From NCBI GenBank assembly GCA_036345935.2, contig JADWOT020001264.1:1-64000 (forward strand): 64,000 nt of DNA, written 5' to 3'. Below, one piece after another: positions 51,141 to 64,000 of this stretch; positions within the stretch are counted from its first letter, which is position 1, and each line of letters opens with the position of its first letter. Both the position numbers and the translations under genes were made by a program. The stretch is from Taenia hydatigena. Taxonomy: Eukaryota > Platyhelminthes > Cestoda > Cyclophyllidea > Taeniidae. The notes under the pieces were generated by a model. That model saw only the letters and a program-made list of their open reading frames with translations. It searched no databases and had not been told where the DNA came from.

Positions 51141-51559
51141 GGTGCGCTTCAACCCCCTACCTTACCCTTCTACTCCGCTATGCCGCCTTCAAAACTCACT
51201 GCAATTGCGTCCTGTCTGCCTACTCCGTGCCAGCCAATAGGGAAGAAGGTGAGGTAAGAGAGGTTAGCTTGCAAGTGCAGAGAATTATTGCGGCAAGTAG
51301 GAAAGAAATACGTTTGCCACAATATGGCTTGATCGTGGCCAGCAAGAATGGATTAATTGGAGATGAGTTTTCCAAGCAGTGAGGGAGAAAAATTTAACTA
51401 CGCACAAAGCATCGAGAGACGAGGAAAGGAAAGCATAGGCCATGCTATCATAGCTGCAGGGAGACTCGAATCAACAACACCCTGGGTAGAAACCAGATGC
51501 GCTGTTGCGTGCTCCTACTTCCTTTACCCATTCCTGTTGCCAGCCTCTCTCTCGACTAG

Positions 51560-51770
51560 TGGAATCGTGCGTTGCTCCAGTGGACAGGAAAGGACTGGGA
51601 GACAAGTGTTTAGCAGTCTCCGTAGCTCCGATGTTAGAGCAGTTGCAAACCAGGTGAGTTTTGCATGCCTCATCGCCTTCGCTTTACAATGCCTTGTTCG
51701 CTTATCGGTTATCCGCTCTAGCATCGTGCAATCACAGCCTGATGGTGCGAATGTGTATGTGGATGGGTGG
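51560..51770 (+). CDS. Two candidate exons of an unknown protein
   Basis: An exon 51560-51653 is bounded by a pyrimidine-rich acceptor (CTCTCTCGACTAG) and a consensus donor (CCAG/GTGAGT). It reads ESCVAPVDRKGLGDKCLAVS and APMLEQLQT. A 68-base intron follows, ending TTATCCGCTCTAG, and the frame continues in phase at 51722 as IVQSQPDGANVYVDGW, with a possible donor at 51770. The phase agreement across the intron is the main support. A second frame is open through the same bases, and a tRNA-derived repeat lies 0.4 kb upstream. No family recognised. Confidence 0.3.
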
Positions 51771-52635
51771 GTAGCTTATTTAATGCCATCTTATTTTTAT
51801 ATAAAAGCAAAGTGCATAAGGAATCTGACATTTGCGCTTCCAGTTAAATAAAGTCTAAGCTGTACACTTGAGGTTCTAAAGCATTCCCAGGCATAAAATT
51901 ATAGGAATAGTAATGATAAGGTTTCGCACACTGCCAATTTATTTATGTCCTGCATTCGGTTTGATGGTAGCTGTTTAGAGCATCTGTATGTGTTTATTAT
52001 TCATTAATTTAAGGCAGCAATCGCAAATTGAATGTTTTGCATTAATATTAGTCCAAGTTGAATTGTGAGACGAAATGACCCTATATGCTTTGTACGAATC
52101 CGCTAGCGTTTAATTAGTCCGTGGTCTTACAAACATCCTCTAATTGATGACCGCACCTTATTGTTTATCTAACTGTTGAAGAGTTTCCGAAGGTAGCAAC
52201 ATCGTTGCAATGCATGTCTGAATACATCTTTTAAGGGGAGGCGATCTGTGACCACGAATAGGTTAGTAAAGGGAGCATCATCTGCAACTGAGGATGAAGC
52301 TAGTCTGAATGAGCTCAGCCTCGATCACTGTTTCCCTTGCCTATGTGATTATTGCACTCGAAAAGAAGGCCTTAGGGCCAAGGCTAAAAATGAGAAGCCA
52401 ATCGTAATACACTAACAGATGAGATAGTGGATCACTACTCATTACAGAATCCCTCACCCAGCCATGGTTTGTCCGAATTACATAGCGTATGGCTAAAATA
52501 TTCAGTTCATCGAATTCTAGTCTTTATGGGAATCAACCTCTACATTGTGGGGGTCGATGCTCCATATAGGTTGCAAAAACCAGGCTGATGGCACACCCTG
52601 ACGAAGATTGCGTGAGGTAAGTAAAATTAACTTAC

Positions 52636-52758
52636 CCGTAGATGAGCCAGAGTAGTCATGCCCGAGACGTGCATATGTATGTGATGATCGGACCATGTTG
52701 AATGCACCCAAAGGTAAAAACGGTGAAGCGACATAAAATGGGACAAATTGGAATAAAA
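52636..52758 (-). CDS. Candidate internal exon, unknown protein
   Basis: On the minus strand a consensus donor (ACGG/GTAAGTTAA) at 52636 follows an open frame reading FNMVRSSHTYARLGHDYSG. The nearest usable acceptor (AATGTTCCAG) would start the exon at 52758, with a hydrophobic lead (LFQFVPFYVASPFLPLG). Both boundaries would be phase 1. The frame also stays open further upstream, so the acceptor is uncertain. No family recognised. Confidence 0.27.
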
Positions 52759-52999
52759 CTGGAACATTGTGTCCCGCAAAATGATAAACACTTTTGAAGT
52801 GAGCTCTAATGTGCATAAGGCAAGAATCTGTCAACCTACTCCACAATTTTCGTTTGATAAAATCGCCTGATCGAGGGCTTGTTATTAGTGACATTATCTG
52901 AGAACAATTGAAACAACCGCATGCTTGACACACTTTCTTCGGCCTGCATGCTGCCCGAGTAGGTGCTATTTCGAGGCACATGTGTCCCGGTCCACTCAT

Positions 53000-55260
53000 T
53001 CTACTTGCATCGAACGCATGCGCTCAAGCCGCACGAGTGGTTATTGCTGTGTGGTCGATGCATAGCATGCTTGTAAGAAAGCATGCGATTTCTGGCCGTA
53101 CCCAATTGTTGAAGTCGTCATGCATGAAAAGCTTAATTCTTTAGCCCTATGTTTTTATGATAAGTTGCCATGAATTATACGTTTCCCTGTCTTTGATTTG
53201 TTCTTACTAGCAAAAGCAGCACATCTGAGAGGATATACTGACCATTATAGCTACAGGGAAGGGGTAAATGAATTTTAAGGGTAGTGCGTATAAAGACGAC
53301 TTATAACATAGTGGCATAGTCAGAATTAGTCCACGCAAACTCTTTTAGTCGACTTCTAATTATGCTCAAGTTTTGGATTGCACGACATAAAATTTGCCGC
53401 ACTTTGCAACCGATGGCAGGCGATTCAAAAATAAACTTATCGGAATGAGTCGCCTCCTGGAGGCTGTTTGCACTTATTTGACACGGCATTATTTTACCCA
53501 CTCCTCGACGATGTAATCGATGCATGTTGGACAAATCTATCTGCCAACAACAATTTGAGGAACGGTTGCTTCAGACCACGAGAGCACCCATTAACTGCAT
53601 ACAGACAAGGGTATAAATGCCATTATTGCAGCAAAATTTTACTGTGCATAAAGACTCCTGGGAACCTTTTTTTATTTCATTGCATTTGTAATGGGCAGAC
53701 AATGTGTTGACGTCCCTCTGGCGTCAATTATTTAAGCCCCGCATCTTCGACACATCAAATCCACGCTGGTTTGCTCTGATAATTATTATTTTGAAACAGC
53801 TCACAACGCAAATTCACTGATGCACTACCCGGAATGGCTCCAGAGGTGTGCAGCTACCTTGACGCCTTTAATATGGTTACTCTTCACACGGCTAATGAGT
53901 ATGAGGTGGGTTCTTTTTACATTCTAATTCCATACCGCTAGATGGCAACGTATTTAAAATGGATTGCGCTGCACAAATGTCTCTGCCAGTTACCCATCTC
54001 ACCACCACTAAATAATTCCATTCAAAATGATTCCAAAGCTCTGTTATGAAAGAAGGAGCAGTTGGATCCCAATCTACGCTTTCTAATCGCGCTTGAGCCT
54101 GAACAACTCTAAAGACTTGCATATTCCTGCATGTACTCAGCTCCCATCCTTACATGATGTCGAATGAGGAACGTAGGTTTTGTTTTAAAGTCCCAAAAGT
54201 TGTATTTGCTAATCGATCTCCAACAAACAAGATATGATCGCGCCCGTAGCCTGCTTGCCTAAGGGGTCGTTGCTGTACTAAAAGTATGGACTACATTATC
54301 GGTCGAATTAGGCTTCCGAGGAAGTGTTGTGCGCATTATGATTACGACTACACAATCCACCTGGTGGGTTCTTCCCAAGGCACCTTGGGGTCTCCCACGG
54401 CCTATCAGGTATTAGTTATTGCAGTCGCTTTCAACAGCAGGAAAAAGATCTAATAAGACGAAATGTCTCTTAACATTTCTTAAGGGCCTTGGTAAATTCA
54501 ACACTTCACTGCTGGTTGTCGACCGATACGACTTCATTAGCTGGCCTAATACGATGTAATGGGAGCAGCGGGACGTGACTTGCGCAATAATAAAGCACAG
54601 TCAGAAGTACATCTTTGTACCATCTAAGAGGCATAGAAAATGAATAAGGCTTTTACGCTTTCGAAAAGCGGTGGCGTGTTTTTCTCCTTTACTGCTAATT
54701 TGGTTGATTAGTTAAGTTAGTAAGTAATAACCTAAAAATCCGTGCAAATGCCAGAATAAGGACCAGCATAGAATTTAAATTGATTCACTTCTATGAAACA
54801 TTGTGGAAACCGGAATGACTTCCGTGGTGCAAATATAGCCCTCCGAACAAGCAAAGCAGAGGCCAATGTGATATTCCTTCGTCACAAGCGTTCATTTTCT
54901 GGACTGCGAATAATAAGTTTTGCGATGTCGGAACGAACAATCGCTATTTCCGCTGAGAGGAGAACGCGGCACATGAGGTCTAACTAAAAATGCTGAGTGT
55001 CAGGATCACTTAGCAAACCACCACTCATCTTCTTTGCCCGTCGTCACCGGCTGGAGCGCCTGCTTCATAAGGCATCTACGCAAACACAGCCATAACCACT
55101 ACCGCGGCGTCATCGGAAGTAAAAGTAGTTCGCACATACGGAAATGTTGGAAATACCGCATTACAGCTGCAAAGAATGGGCTGATAGAAGAAGGAGGTGT
55201 GCTGCTTGACTGCAGCGGATGGTATTGATAAGGAGAAGATGGGGTTCAAAGGGGAAGCAA
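53000..55260. other. No gene recognised
   Basis: Contains a small perfect hairpin at 54374-54389 (CCCAAGG, two-base loop, CCTTGGG) of unknown meaning, and a plus-strand frame at 53468-53710 with C-x2-C but wrong zinc-finger spacing. Confidence 0.4.
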
Positions 55261-55268
55261 TGAATGTT

Positions 55269-55341
55269 GGTCTCGTGACCTAATGGATAAGGTTTCTGAC
55301 ATTGGATCAGGAAATCACGGATTCAAGTTTCGTCGGGACCA
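55269..55341 (+). repeat. tRNA-Arg-like sequence (SINE head or tRNA pseudogene)
   Basis: The 73 bases fold as a near-complete cloverleaf: GGTCTCG pairs with CGGGACC, ACCT with AGGT around AATGGATA, TCTGA with TCAGG, and ACGGA with TTCGT around TTCAAGT. The A box TGACCTAATGG is good and the B box GGATTCAAGTT is weakened. The anticodon loop CATTGGA lacks the invariant T33, so it is unlikely to work as a tRNA. The stems and D loop match arginine tRNAs best. Confidence 0.7.
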
Positions 55342-56332
55342 CAAAGTTCCTTCTAATCCTCCGCTGCTGGTAGTAGCACTGTGCCTATGCGGCAACGGAT
55401 TGAAACATGAAGGATGGGGAGGCTATCTACTTTGACACCAGAGGGGAAAGGACAGTATATTGGGCTAAAAAGGAGGCGATTAAATTAGTAGCACGGCCAG
55501 TGAGAGCCTCGAATCATCGACATTCACGCTATTAGGACAATGCCTAACTTAATAGACCACCTCTCCACCACCAGTTTCCTTCCTTCTCTCCCAATCCTCT
55601 GCACTCCCTTTACCATCGCCCATTTCCCACACCTTTACTTTCGCTCTCACTCCCTGACTTACTGCCGTTTCTAACACCTCCGCTCCAATCAGGTGCTATG
55701 CTTTGACGCGGTGACACATGGGATGACTTATGTGGTAGTTAAGGTGTGACTGAATGAGTTGGCACATGTGACATGCCTTTACTGCTGGTCACTCATACCA
55801 CTTCAGACTGACGTTTCGAACCTGTGAGTTAATGGATCAGTTGCGGTGATTGATAGATGGTCAAGGATTTAGGCATGATACAGCAGACCACTAAATAGCA
55901 GGCGTTAATTTATTCATATGAATATTTACCATTTTTGATCCTTTATAGTTCATTCGTCCCAGCGACAAACACATTTGTCAGCCATTCGTAAAACGTGAAG
56001 TCAAATGTGCATTGCCTTGAAGCTGCTGATTCAAAAATAGAGAAATGCCAGGGTCTAATAGACGATAAGATGAAAAGAAAAGTAGAGAGAATGAATAATT
56101 TTTAGTGCGTCATTGTGAAATTTGCTCGCAGCGACAAATGTGTGGAAAGGTCTTCCACGACTCTTGTTTCACCTAATGCTGCTCAGCACGTCACCGGCCA
56201 GAGAGAACAGTCCCTTGTTAGGCACTGCTTTTATCACTAAGGTGGCACTGATGAAGGGAAGAAGGGCATAGGGACATAAGATGTGAGTGTAAGAAGGTGA
56301 GTGTGAAGTGGATGTTGGTAATTCGCACCGAC

Positions 56333-56436
56333 CCTGAATGTTAGCGTTCTGGAAGTTTGCGATGGCACACGCTGCTGAACTTGTACCATTGTATCCTCGA
56401 ATATATAATCTACAAAGTTATCGCGTCCGTAGAGTC
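56333..56436 (-). CDS. Candidate internal exon, unknown protein
   Basis: A pyrimidine-rich acceptor (CCCGTTTTTTAG) opens a minus-strand frame reading LYGRDNFVDYIFEDTM, then QVQQRVPSQTSRTLTF, with a weak donor (AGG/GTCGGT) at 56333. Composition is protein-like, but the frame continues past the donor as low-complexity sequence, and a GGT/GTG microsatellite overlaps the acceptor side. No family recognised. Confidence 0.22.
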
Positions 56437-56448
56437 CTAAAAAACGGG

Positions 56449-56476
56449 TAGTGGTGATGGTGGTGGTAGTGGTGGG
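56449..56476 (+). repeat. GGT/GAT trinucleotide microsatellite
   Basis: Imperfect GGT-rich run; it overlaps the 5' side of the minus-strand exon candidate at 56436-56333. Confidence 0.75.
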
Positions 56477-57494
56477 GTAGGTCAGTAGGCCAGGGCGTCG
56501 TCCTAACACCTCCTCCCCATATCGACCCACACTTTGCACGGGTAATGCAATATTGCCAATATATCCGCAAGCACGAATTACTTCTGCTTCCAGTGACGCC
56601 TGTTGCAGTGGTAGTGGCTGTGTTTACGGTAGGTGCCTTCCGAAGAAGAAGTGCCAGCCGGCGACGACCGGGCGAGGAGGAGGGGTGGTGGTCATTACGT
56701 CTGCCTTGGTGGCAACAGTGGCGATAATACCAGTATATAGTGGTCAGAATTCGGGATTTTGAAACTTAAGACTCGCATTCAACTCTCGAGGAGACGTCAA
56801 GAGGTTGGTTGTTTAGACCGCACACAGTTGTGGAGTGGGAAAGCAATGCTAGTTGTTCAACTGTTCCCTTTGATACCTCGCTTAGTCGCTTACACTACCA
56901 TCGTAGCTTAGGATTACATAAAACAGTCGTTGCTAACTTGGAATAAAGTGCGCTGATTTGTGCGATGAATAAATGATTTTTTTACTTTCTCTAATTGTAA
57001 CGAATACGCAATTAAGTACGCTGAACTAGAGTATGACGAAAGCAGCGTCCATCCCAAAGACCCATTGTCGCAAGGGATATCCGCGCAATAAAGATCGACA
57101 ATCTCAGCCCGTTGGTTGTATGTGCAACTGGCGAGCCCCAGATTTTCGACTGTCATGGAAATTTTGGGATCCCAATTATTATCCAAACCCTACGACCTAA
57201 TATAGAACACTTAGTTTCGCTAGTCGCTTAAAAATTAGGCTTGGTAGCATACGAGAAGCAGCGGTTATGCGCTTTTTATTTCGAAAACATTGAAGTCAAA
57301 AAGTTACACATCCGCCCCTTAGGTTAAGTAACATATGCAAGTTTTTACGAACGAACTTAGACGGAATCTAGCCTTATTCAAAGTTAAGCGCATTGATATC
57401 AGGAAGACTATCGCATTAATAAAATCAAAAATACCATATTAATTTATCAATACATTGTGAATAACGGCTTAAAGTGCGGCAATCCTCGATGCAG

Positions 57495-57799
57495 TTGCAA
57501 TTACTATGGGTGTCAAAACATCGGCTACGCTAATGCATCGAAATAAACGCAGCAATTTCTCGAAGGAGAAGAAAATCACTAGTGTTGGCACGAAGCAGGC
57601 TATAGAGGCAAAGGTCAATAGCGAGTCAAACGGAGGTAGTCCTTTAAGAACAATCAGTCTACAAGAGCAGAAATTCAGAACAAACTTTGCTTTACAGCAT
57701 TGCATCCCTTCAAGCATGGTTATTAATAGAACGATTGAAAATATTAGGAAAATCAACAGAAAAAGCAAAACAAATAGTTTAAATACGAGAATGAGGTGA
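57495..57799 (+). CDS. Candidate terminal exon, lysine-rich
   Basis: After a possible acceptor (TCGATGCAG) the plus strand is open for about 100 codons to TGA at 57797-57799. The product is basic and polar (MGVKTSATLMHRNKRSNFSK near its start, ENIRKINRKSKTNSLN near its end). The opposite strand is also open over nearly the same bases and would be strongly hydrophobic, so coding sense is not settled. No family recognised. Confidence 0.2.
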
Positions 57800-58029
57800 T
57801 GAATTGCAGAGAATGTGAGCTGGAATTTGTTAAGTGATAGAATTTAGGGTGAGAGTGATGTGCGAAAGGGTTGGAATGACAGAGTGAAGATGTGGAGGAG
57901 TGGCGGAACCGGTATTGGGGAGAATTAGGCTGAAGCGATGGTGAGTAATAAACTCGAGACAGAGGGACTGGGCCAAAACGCGGTGGTCAGAAGTTGTAAA
58001 TGGGAAGATCTATGTACAAAACTGATGCG

Positions 58030-58074
58030 GCCTTCTAAGCAGAAGAGTGCGGGCTCGAGTCTCGCCACCAGTGT
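58030..58074 (+). repeat. tRNA-related trace with B box
   Basis: GCCTTCTAAGCAGAAG followed by GCGGG-CTCGAGT-CTCGC forms a five-pair T stem around a seven-base loop, with CACCA after it. The 5' half of a tRNA is not evident. Confidence 0.35.
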
Positions 58075-58139
58075 TTTGTTAGCGACTACTAATCCAACCA
58101 TCTTCCTGTCACTGGCATCAGTGAGGATCCAGTAATATG

Positions 58140-61100
58140 CGACGCTATTGTACCCACCTCACCAACCATCGCTCTTTAAGCCTTCTCATTTTGTAAGCAG
58201 GTTACACTTCTGCCGTCGCTTCACCAATTTCTCCGGCTTGAGGCTGCATGCGTGCTCGAATGAATGTGGCTATAAAGGCATGTCAAATGACAGAAGGTAT
58301 GAAGCTGGCCATGCGTGACACTGCCTTCTCGCTCTCATAATTGTGTCGACAGAGATATGACCTCGTATAGGCTGATTATGGCTTGCCAGCGTTAACAGCT
58401 AACCGTAGAGACGCCTAGATTGGCAATCTCTTATTGTTACATTGGTCGATCGCTCTTTTGTATTCTATCGGTTTGCTTAGTGAATTGTAGGCCAATGCTC
58501 ATTACAAAGCATTTATACAGGATGGATTAGGGTGGATTCGATGTGAGCTAGGTGCATGTTGGCAGCTCCTCGGAGGGTTTGATTGAAAGCGTGGACACAA
58601 TAACAACGTATTTGGCTATTTAACAATTAACATTTGCAATCGCTCTTTAAGCACTGCCGCTAATAGAGAAATACTTAAAATACAGTTAAAATTAGCTCAA
58701 GAGAAAATAAAATGTGGGTGTCAAGGTAATGTCTTACCGTTCAAAAGGTTTTGGCAAATTGTGATGAGTTTTGATGGCGGATATCTTGACTTGTCCGCCT
58801 TCTTCTAATACTTATCTGTTCACATGTGTCACAAAAAACTGCGCTACTGCAAACATCTGCAACTTGTTGTAGAGAGACAGCCATTGTTAAAACGCAGAGC
58901 TCATTAACAACTCACGGCAGTGACAACGAGCCAAACATACGATAAAGAATCATTACATGGCGTAACTTCTTTATTAGGCCATTAGATGCAAGCTTGAATA
59001 ATCTGCCACATTGCAACATTTCTTATTTGAATAATACGATTATGTCTTAGTAAAATAAGTAAATCTATAATGTTCTCCGCAATCGGCAATGCTGTAAAAT
59101 TCGATTTGGTGTATATGACGCTTTTGAGGGATATAATTTAAGGCGACATCGACTCGCTAGTTTGTAGCCGCCATACTGAGGAAGAGGTACCTGAAATTAC
59201 CCTTAGTTCTACAAAATCGTTTAACAGAAACCTTTTAGCTGACAAGAAATCAAAGCCCAAAACACAAAGTCTGAACAGTCATTTAGCCATTCACCCGTTC
59301 TTGCGACTGCTTACTCAGATACGACCTCCACAATGTTGAGGATGTATGGGAGCGAATAGATTTAAATGTAGGAACAAAACACACGTAGAGTTGCAGCTAG
59401 TGGTGTTTATCACTCAAATAATTGCCTTTGCCTATGCCACAATAACCAACATTAACCACAGCTGCAGCGAGGGCACAGAAGAATACCTAATGTTAGAGAA
59501 CCACAAAGTGACAATGGCGACATGAGCGTTGCATGAAGTACTAGCATTTTCCTAACGCGGTAACGCAGGCTGCGTGCGCTTAGCTGTTAAACGTGCCAAG
59601 AACAGTCCATCAGGCTGCATTGATTCAACTGTCAATACTCATTCCGCATCTGTGGCCACGGAGGTGAAGTTCGCAGAGATGAAGTTGAACCTTGGCAAGT
59701 CATGAGCAGGCTCTACAGAGTTGGAAGCAAGGACAACTGGGCCGCAGGCACAGGTCGTCGCTCCTTGGGTCCCTAGATGTGGTTGACTTTACCAATCTTT
59801 AACCTCTCTGCTCATTGTGCAAAACGCTCATTCATCCAAAAATCATTTCCACCTTTCTATTATGGCATTGATTTACGGATTCGAGCAGCAGCCCAGCTGT
59901 CCAATTTGTGCCTGTGCAGAAATCATAGACGCTTGACCTATCTACTTGGCTGATCGCTTGCTTTGAAATCTCCCTAGTTAGGGTTCCACACGTGGTTGAC
60001 TCATTTGCGAATAAGACTCACGTGTATGTGCATGCAGTTTTCAATGGCTAAAACTTGATTAAAATTTGGAGTCGTTGATGTTTTAGAGGCTCGTAGAGTA
60101 ACTGATACAATCGCAGTTGGGCCTGGTCATTTCTAAAAACTTATGCCTTCGTATCGTTTGTACACCATCCAGACTGGACGAGTCGCCAAAAACATTGCAT
60201 GAAATCGAAAATTAGCGTGATAAGAAGTGGTGGAGCAGATTTTTTAAAACAAATGTGTGTAAAGGTTTCAATGTGTAAGGAATACATCATGACTCCATTT
60301 ATTGATCATTTCACCTAGAAGAGCAGCAGATGCAAGGATGGTTTGAGACTAGGCTTCCCTATGGTGCGTTTTGAATGCGTTAAATCGGTCTTCTTTTCGG
60401 TGTGATTAAGTTGGTTCAAAGCAATCGAATAGTAAACCACCTTACAATTTAGCAAGCAAGCATGAAATCGTGAAGTTTTAATCATAGGTTTCCTACAGCC
60501 TACAGAATTGTGTTAATGGTACGTGGGACCATTGCTTCTGATTGTCAACTAAGTAGCAACAGTGGAGCAAAATTTTCGACGAAGTACTACTGCGGACACA
60601 TGTGGCTACACATACGGGGAGACAATCAATTAATTATTTACTAACATTGAAGAAGCGACGCGGTAATTTTGGTAGTAGAGAGTTGAGTCGGAGCCAATCT
60701 GCTTGTTCTTTGCCAGTGGAGCGGAAATCCACCACCTGCTGCTCCGTCAAGAAGGGCTGCAGTCTTCTTGATGTGATCGAAAGAAGTTACATGTCAAGTT
60801 GCCAAGAAACTGCTTCTAAATGTAATGCACGATCAATTATACAATGCTGCTTATCTATTTATTGGTAGTGCGTAAAAGCGGTGGCCTTTTCCTTCCAGTG
60901 GACATGGGGATCGGTGAAGGAGAATGATTGTCTCGAGGCATGGCGAGAACATGAGGAGATGTTGTATTTTCTTTGATAGAGTGCATTGGAGAGTCCTCCA
61001 CCTCCCAAGGATTTTACAGCATCTTATCCCGCTTAAAGTAAGGGACAGGCATTTTCTACTTCTAATAGCAGAGTGAAGTGAAACCACCGAATAAGACTGA

Positions 61101-64000
61101 AGATTTTTAGCATAGGTAGCATAAGCTGCACGAACTTTTCTCCAGACTTGTTTTGTATAAATCGGACTAGTTAAATAAGTCTTTGGTGCTGTTACTTGCC
61201 ACTTCCTTAACGTTATGAGCATGTTGTAATATTTTTGCATAAGCGTGCGCAAACATGCTTCATGTGTAGCTGCACAGCCACGGGTAGGACTTGCTGATAA
61301 GATTTGACATTACACATTAAGGAATGGATACCGAGTGCAGAATAAAAACGAATCCATTTTGGAAGTCAATTCAGTAGCGCCTTTCCATAAATCAAATATG
61401 GAATGCTCGAATTTTATCACTCCTTGAAAATGTAGATGACAATTACGTCCGCCATTTTAGTCTAAGGATGTGACCTAACAGAAGCTCGATTTTCTGTATA
61501 TCCAATGAAGATAAAATAATATAGGACTTCTTGAGACTCCCCAATCTTAAAATATGAACAAAATACAACTCACTTTTGAGTTTTACGCGTAGTGATGATG
61601 ATACCACTTCTGCCACCATACCGAAGCTCCACCCGATAGAGAGAGTATTCTAGAGGCCCAAGGCATGAATCGCATGCGGTAACTACCGCAATGGACCAGA
61701 GCTCAGTACCAGAAGGTTTACAGCCTATTATTTTGTAGACCTGCACTCAATTTGATATCAAGGCAAAAGTTTCGAGCGATGCTTACAAAAATACCCGTTA
61801 TTTTCAAGGAATCTTAGATTAAGTTAAAATTAGCATGATTTTGTGGTATGCGAATGCCACTTTTCTACCAGACTTGGGTGCTTCTTGTGGTCACACGTCT
61901 CTATGGTTTTTGACAAGGTGAGGCAGAGGGAAGAGCTCCTATGAAGATATACCAGGCTTGCATTCAGCAAGCGATAAGATGAGCAAAACAGCACTTTAGC
62001 ACGAATCCGTGCCAAACAAACTATTTGAAACTCTACCGAGTTTCATTAAGTTGCAAATCAATACAACACCATTGCTCGTTTAGCTATAAAACTTGCGAGC
62101 GCATTCCGAGCACAGCCATGAAAGGAATTTTTATCCTGTGCCCAAATCAGACGAGTGCTTACAAGTTATACGTTATTATGAGCGTTAACTGGATATAGCC
62201 TGAGCGGAATTGCTTTGAGTTCAGTGGCTCACTTTTGTAGGGACATACACTTCTTCGCCATTTTTTGACTCTTTCCGCTTCTAAACGATGACCATAGCTT
62301 CTGAAAAAAGATCATAAATATACTTTGAAGCGATTACTAATTGCACTCTATGTCTTCTACTCGCAAAACAAGTAAGACTTCATTTTCTTGCCCTGTTTAT
62401 TTGCATTTATCCGTATGTACATGCTCTTTCTTGAAGACAAACACTTTTTGCTAAAGAGTTGTCAGCGTTCGAGAAAAATCCATGGATTTTGGCGCTACGC
62501 CGCGTGTACGTTTTACTGCATGCTACTTTGTCCCATCACCTCCATGTGTAGAAATCACCTCATAATCATGGATTGGTTCCCTTAACAAATAAACTTGGTC
62601 ACGACAAATCATGGTGATTTCACCCATTAACTCAAGCTTTGTAGAATAGTGAAGGGATAAATGAAAAGTTAGTGAACCCAACTGCCGTCACTGCGCGTCT
62701 TTGCTTAAGCCACTCGGCTGCAAGCGAGTGTTAATATCCCGCCGGTTGCGGTGCTTATCCATGACGGCGCGCGTTCGCGAGTCGTTTATCTGCACTTCTG
62801 TGTCCTTCCTTGCCACCAAGATGCACAGACTTCAAATAAAGCTTGACGATCATACGTTCCTACGTGTTTTCTTGAAGAAATATATTGATCATGGGCAATA
62901 AATAGTCCGCAAGATGAAAGTAATTATGTGCACTCTTTTCTGATACATTTGTCTTCTTGCCTGACAGATTGAAATCTCACCCAAAAAATCGCCAGAATTT
63001 TATGTCTTACACAATTTTTCTCACTACATTGACACTGAGTATAGGATATAATGTTGTATACTCAGCAATCTGCTCTGCTTCTAACTTACAGATACAAAGA
63101 GCCACAATTAGCCGCACATAGGCTCTGCTAGTGCTTAGGCCGATTCTGCAATTCTGCATCCTCAAATATAATCAACGAGATGAACACCTACCTTTACAAA
63201 ATGATTAGGGCATATGATGGTGCAACCCGCCCTCGAAGCAAAAATTTTGGTCAAGCAAAAATGATTGTGTCCGCGTGTACGATTCTATTCTGCTACTGTA
63301 TCATAACTTGATGCGATGTGTACAAAATGCTGAACCCAACGCGTTACACGCTGATATGAGCGTATGAGAATAGATGGCTGGGCTTTGAGAAACTTCTGGC
63401 ATAGTGCAGAGTGAATCCGGAGGAATAAATAATAGCAAAGATGAGAGAACATTAGGGAATGCGGAAGTCATGCTAAAGGTTGTCGCAATAAATGGACGTT
63501 ACAGTGATCCTTAAAATTAATCCAACTGTTTTCTCTACCTTAATTGTTGCCTCATTTGTTGCGACATCTACAAATGTGTCATGTATTATTAATAAATGTT
63601 GACAATCGGAAAAGTTTGCCACGCTCATTAAAAGTGACAACAATTTGATGGTTCTGAACATATGCGTGGAGCAGCATCTTGAGGTGGAATTGAGCCGTAG
63701 AATTAGTTACGTGAACGTCAAGGATTCGAATGCATCCAGTCATCATTATTGCTAGAATGGATAAGAAAATGGATGTGCCTTATGTCAAGATAAGATGAGC
63801 TATGGTTTGCCCTGCCACTTTGCTACTAAATAGCACTACTTTTCTGGATCTAAAGTAAGTGGACTTTTTCCTGCGTTAATTTCTTGAAGCCATCCCTGAA
63901 TGCAGTGTGCCAAAAAATGATATATTTTGTCGTTCTTGGTAAAACACTAAAACGGGGTATTCACATGAAGAGGGATTGAGGTTGCCTACTATTTTCATGC
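58140..64000. other. No gene recognised
   Basis: The longest frames are minus 61252-60851 (133 codons) and plus 60602-60868 (88 codons, cysteine-rich near the end). Neither has a recognised domain or convincing exon boundaries. Confidence 0.4.

Noticed and set aside
50886..51257. 123-codon plus-strand open frame as a gene
   Set aside because: It runs through the tRNA-Trp-like repeat head and pyrimidine-rich repeat sequence, so the frame is incidental.
53600..53703. YKCHYCSK..H as a C2H2 zinc finger
   Set aside because: Sixteen residues separate the second Cys from the His instead of about twelve, and there is no second His at a usable distance.
60851..61252. 133-codon minus-strand open frame as a gene
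   Set aside because: No domain, no convincing acceptor or donor, and no sign of homology to the reverse transcriptase families I know.
1..64000. CRISPR arrays, bacterial operons, rRNA genes, hammerhead ribozymes
   Set aside because: No regularly spaced short repeats, no packed long ORFs, no rRNA core sequences, and no complete CTGATGA...GAAA hammerhead core with its stems was seen on reading.

Overview
The window looks like gene-poor, repeat-rich nuclear DNA from an animal. There is no bacterial-style packing of long ORFs. Every region I can call coding is a short exon bounded by GT..AG sites, and the domains seen are metazoan: C2H2 zinc fingers, fibronectin type III, and the kinase-homology plus cyclase domains of a membrane guanylyl cyclase. 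A U1 snRNA locus, tRNA-derived repeats and a Ty3/gypsy scrap also fit a eukaryote. Very short introns (one of 37 bases) beside long ones, with many old interspersed repeats, would suit a flatworm with a large genome. That species guess is inference only.

Layout. 0-5.4 kb: only old dispersed repeats. 5.4-7.7 kb (minus strand): decayed remains of a receptor-type guanylyl cyclase, with a fibronectin III exon carrying an in-frame stop just upstream. 7.7-18 kb: mostly unassigned, with an exon candidate at 10.1-10.3 kb, one tRNA-like SINE trace and a weak caspase-like frame at 17.5 kb. 18.28-19.23 kb (minus): the best intact gene, five exons coding a 149-residue protein with four C2H2 fingers. 24.9-25.1 kb (plus): a well-bounded exon of unknown family.

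25.1-28.9 kb and 44.5-47.5 kb: two diverged copies of one large element, each with long inverted arms. 30.57-30.73 kb: a recognisable U1 snRNA locus, with a 5'-truncated partial copy at 32.06 kb. 35-36 kb: a pair of ~132-base direct repeats. 36.2-37.15 kb: a ~480-base tandem duplication. 42.6-43.5 kb (plus): a three- or four-exon gene of unknown function. 44.1 kb: a Ty3/gypsy reverse transcriptase fragment. 49.8-58 kb: several tRNA-related SINE traces and low-confidence exons. 58-64 kb: nothing I can name.

The genes do not form a pathway. The strongest results are the zinc-finger gene, the U1 locus and the cyclase pseudogene, all found by reading motifs and splice sites by eye. No database or prediction program was run, so exon coordinates are hand-derived and repeat boundaries are approximate.
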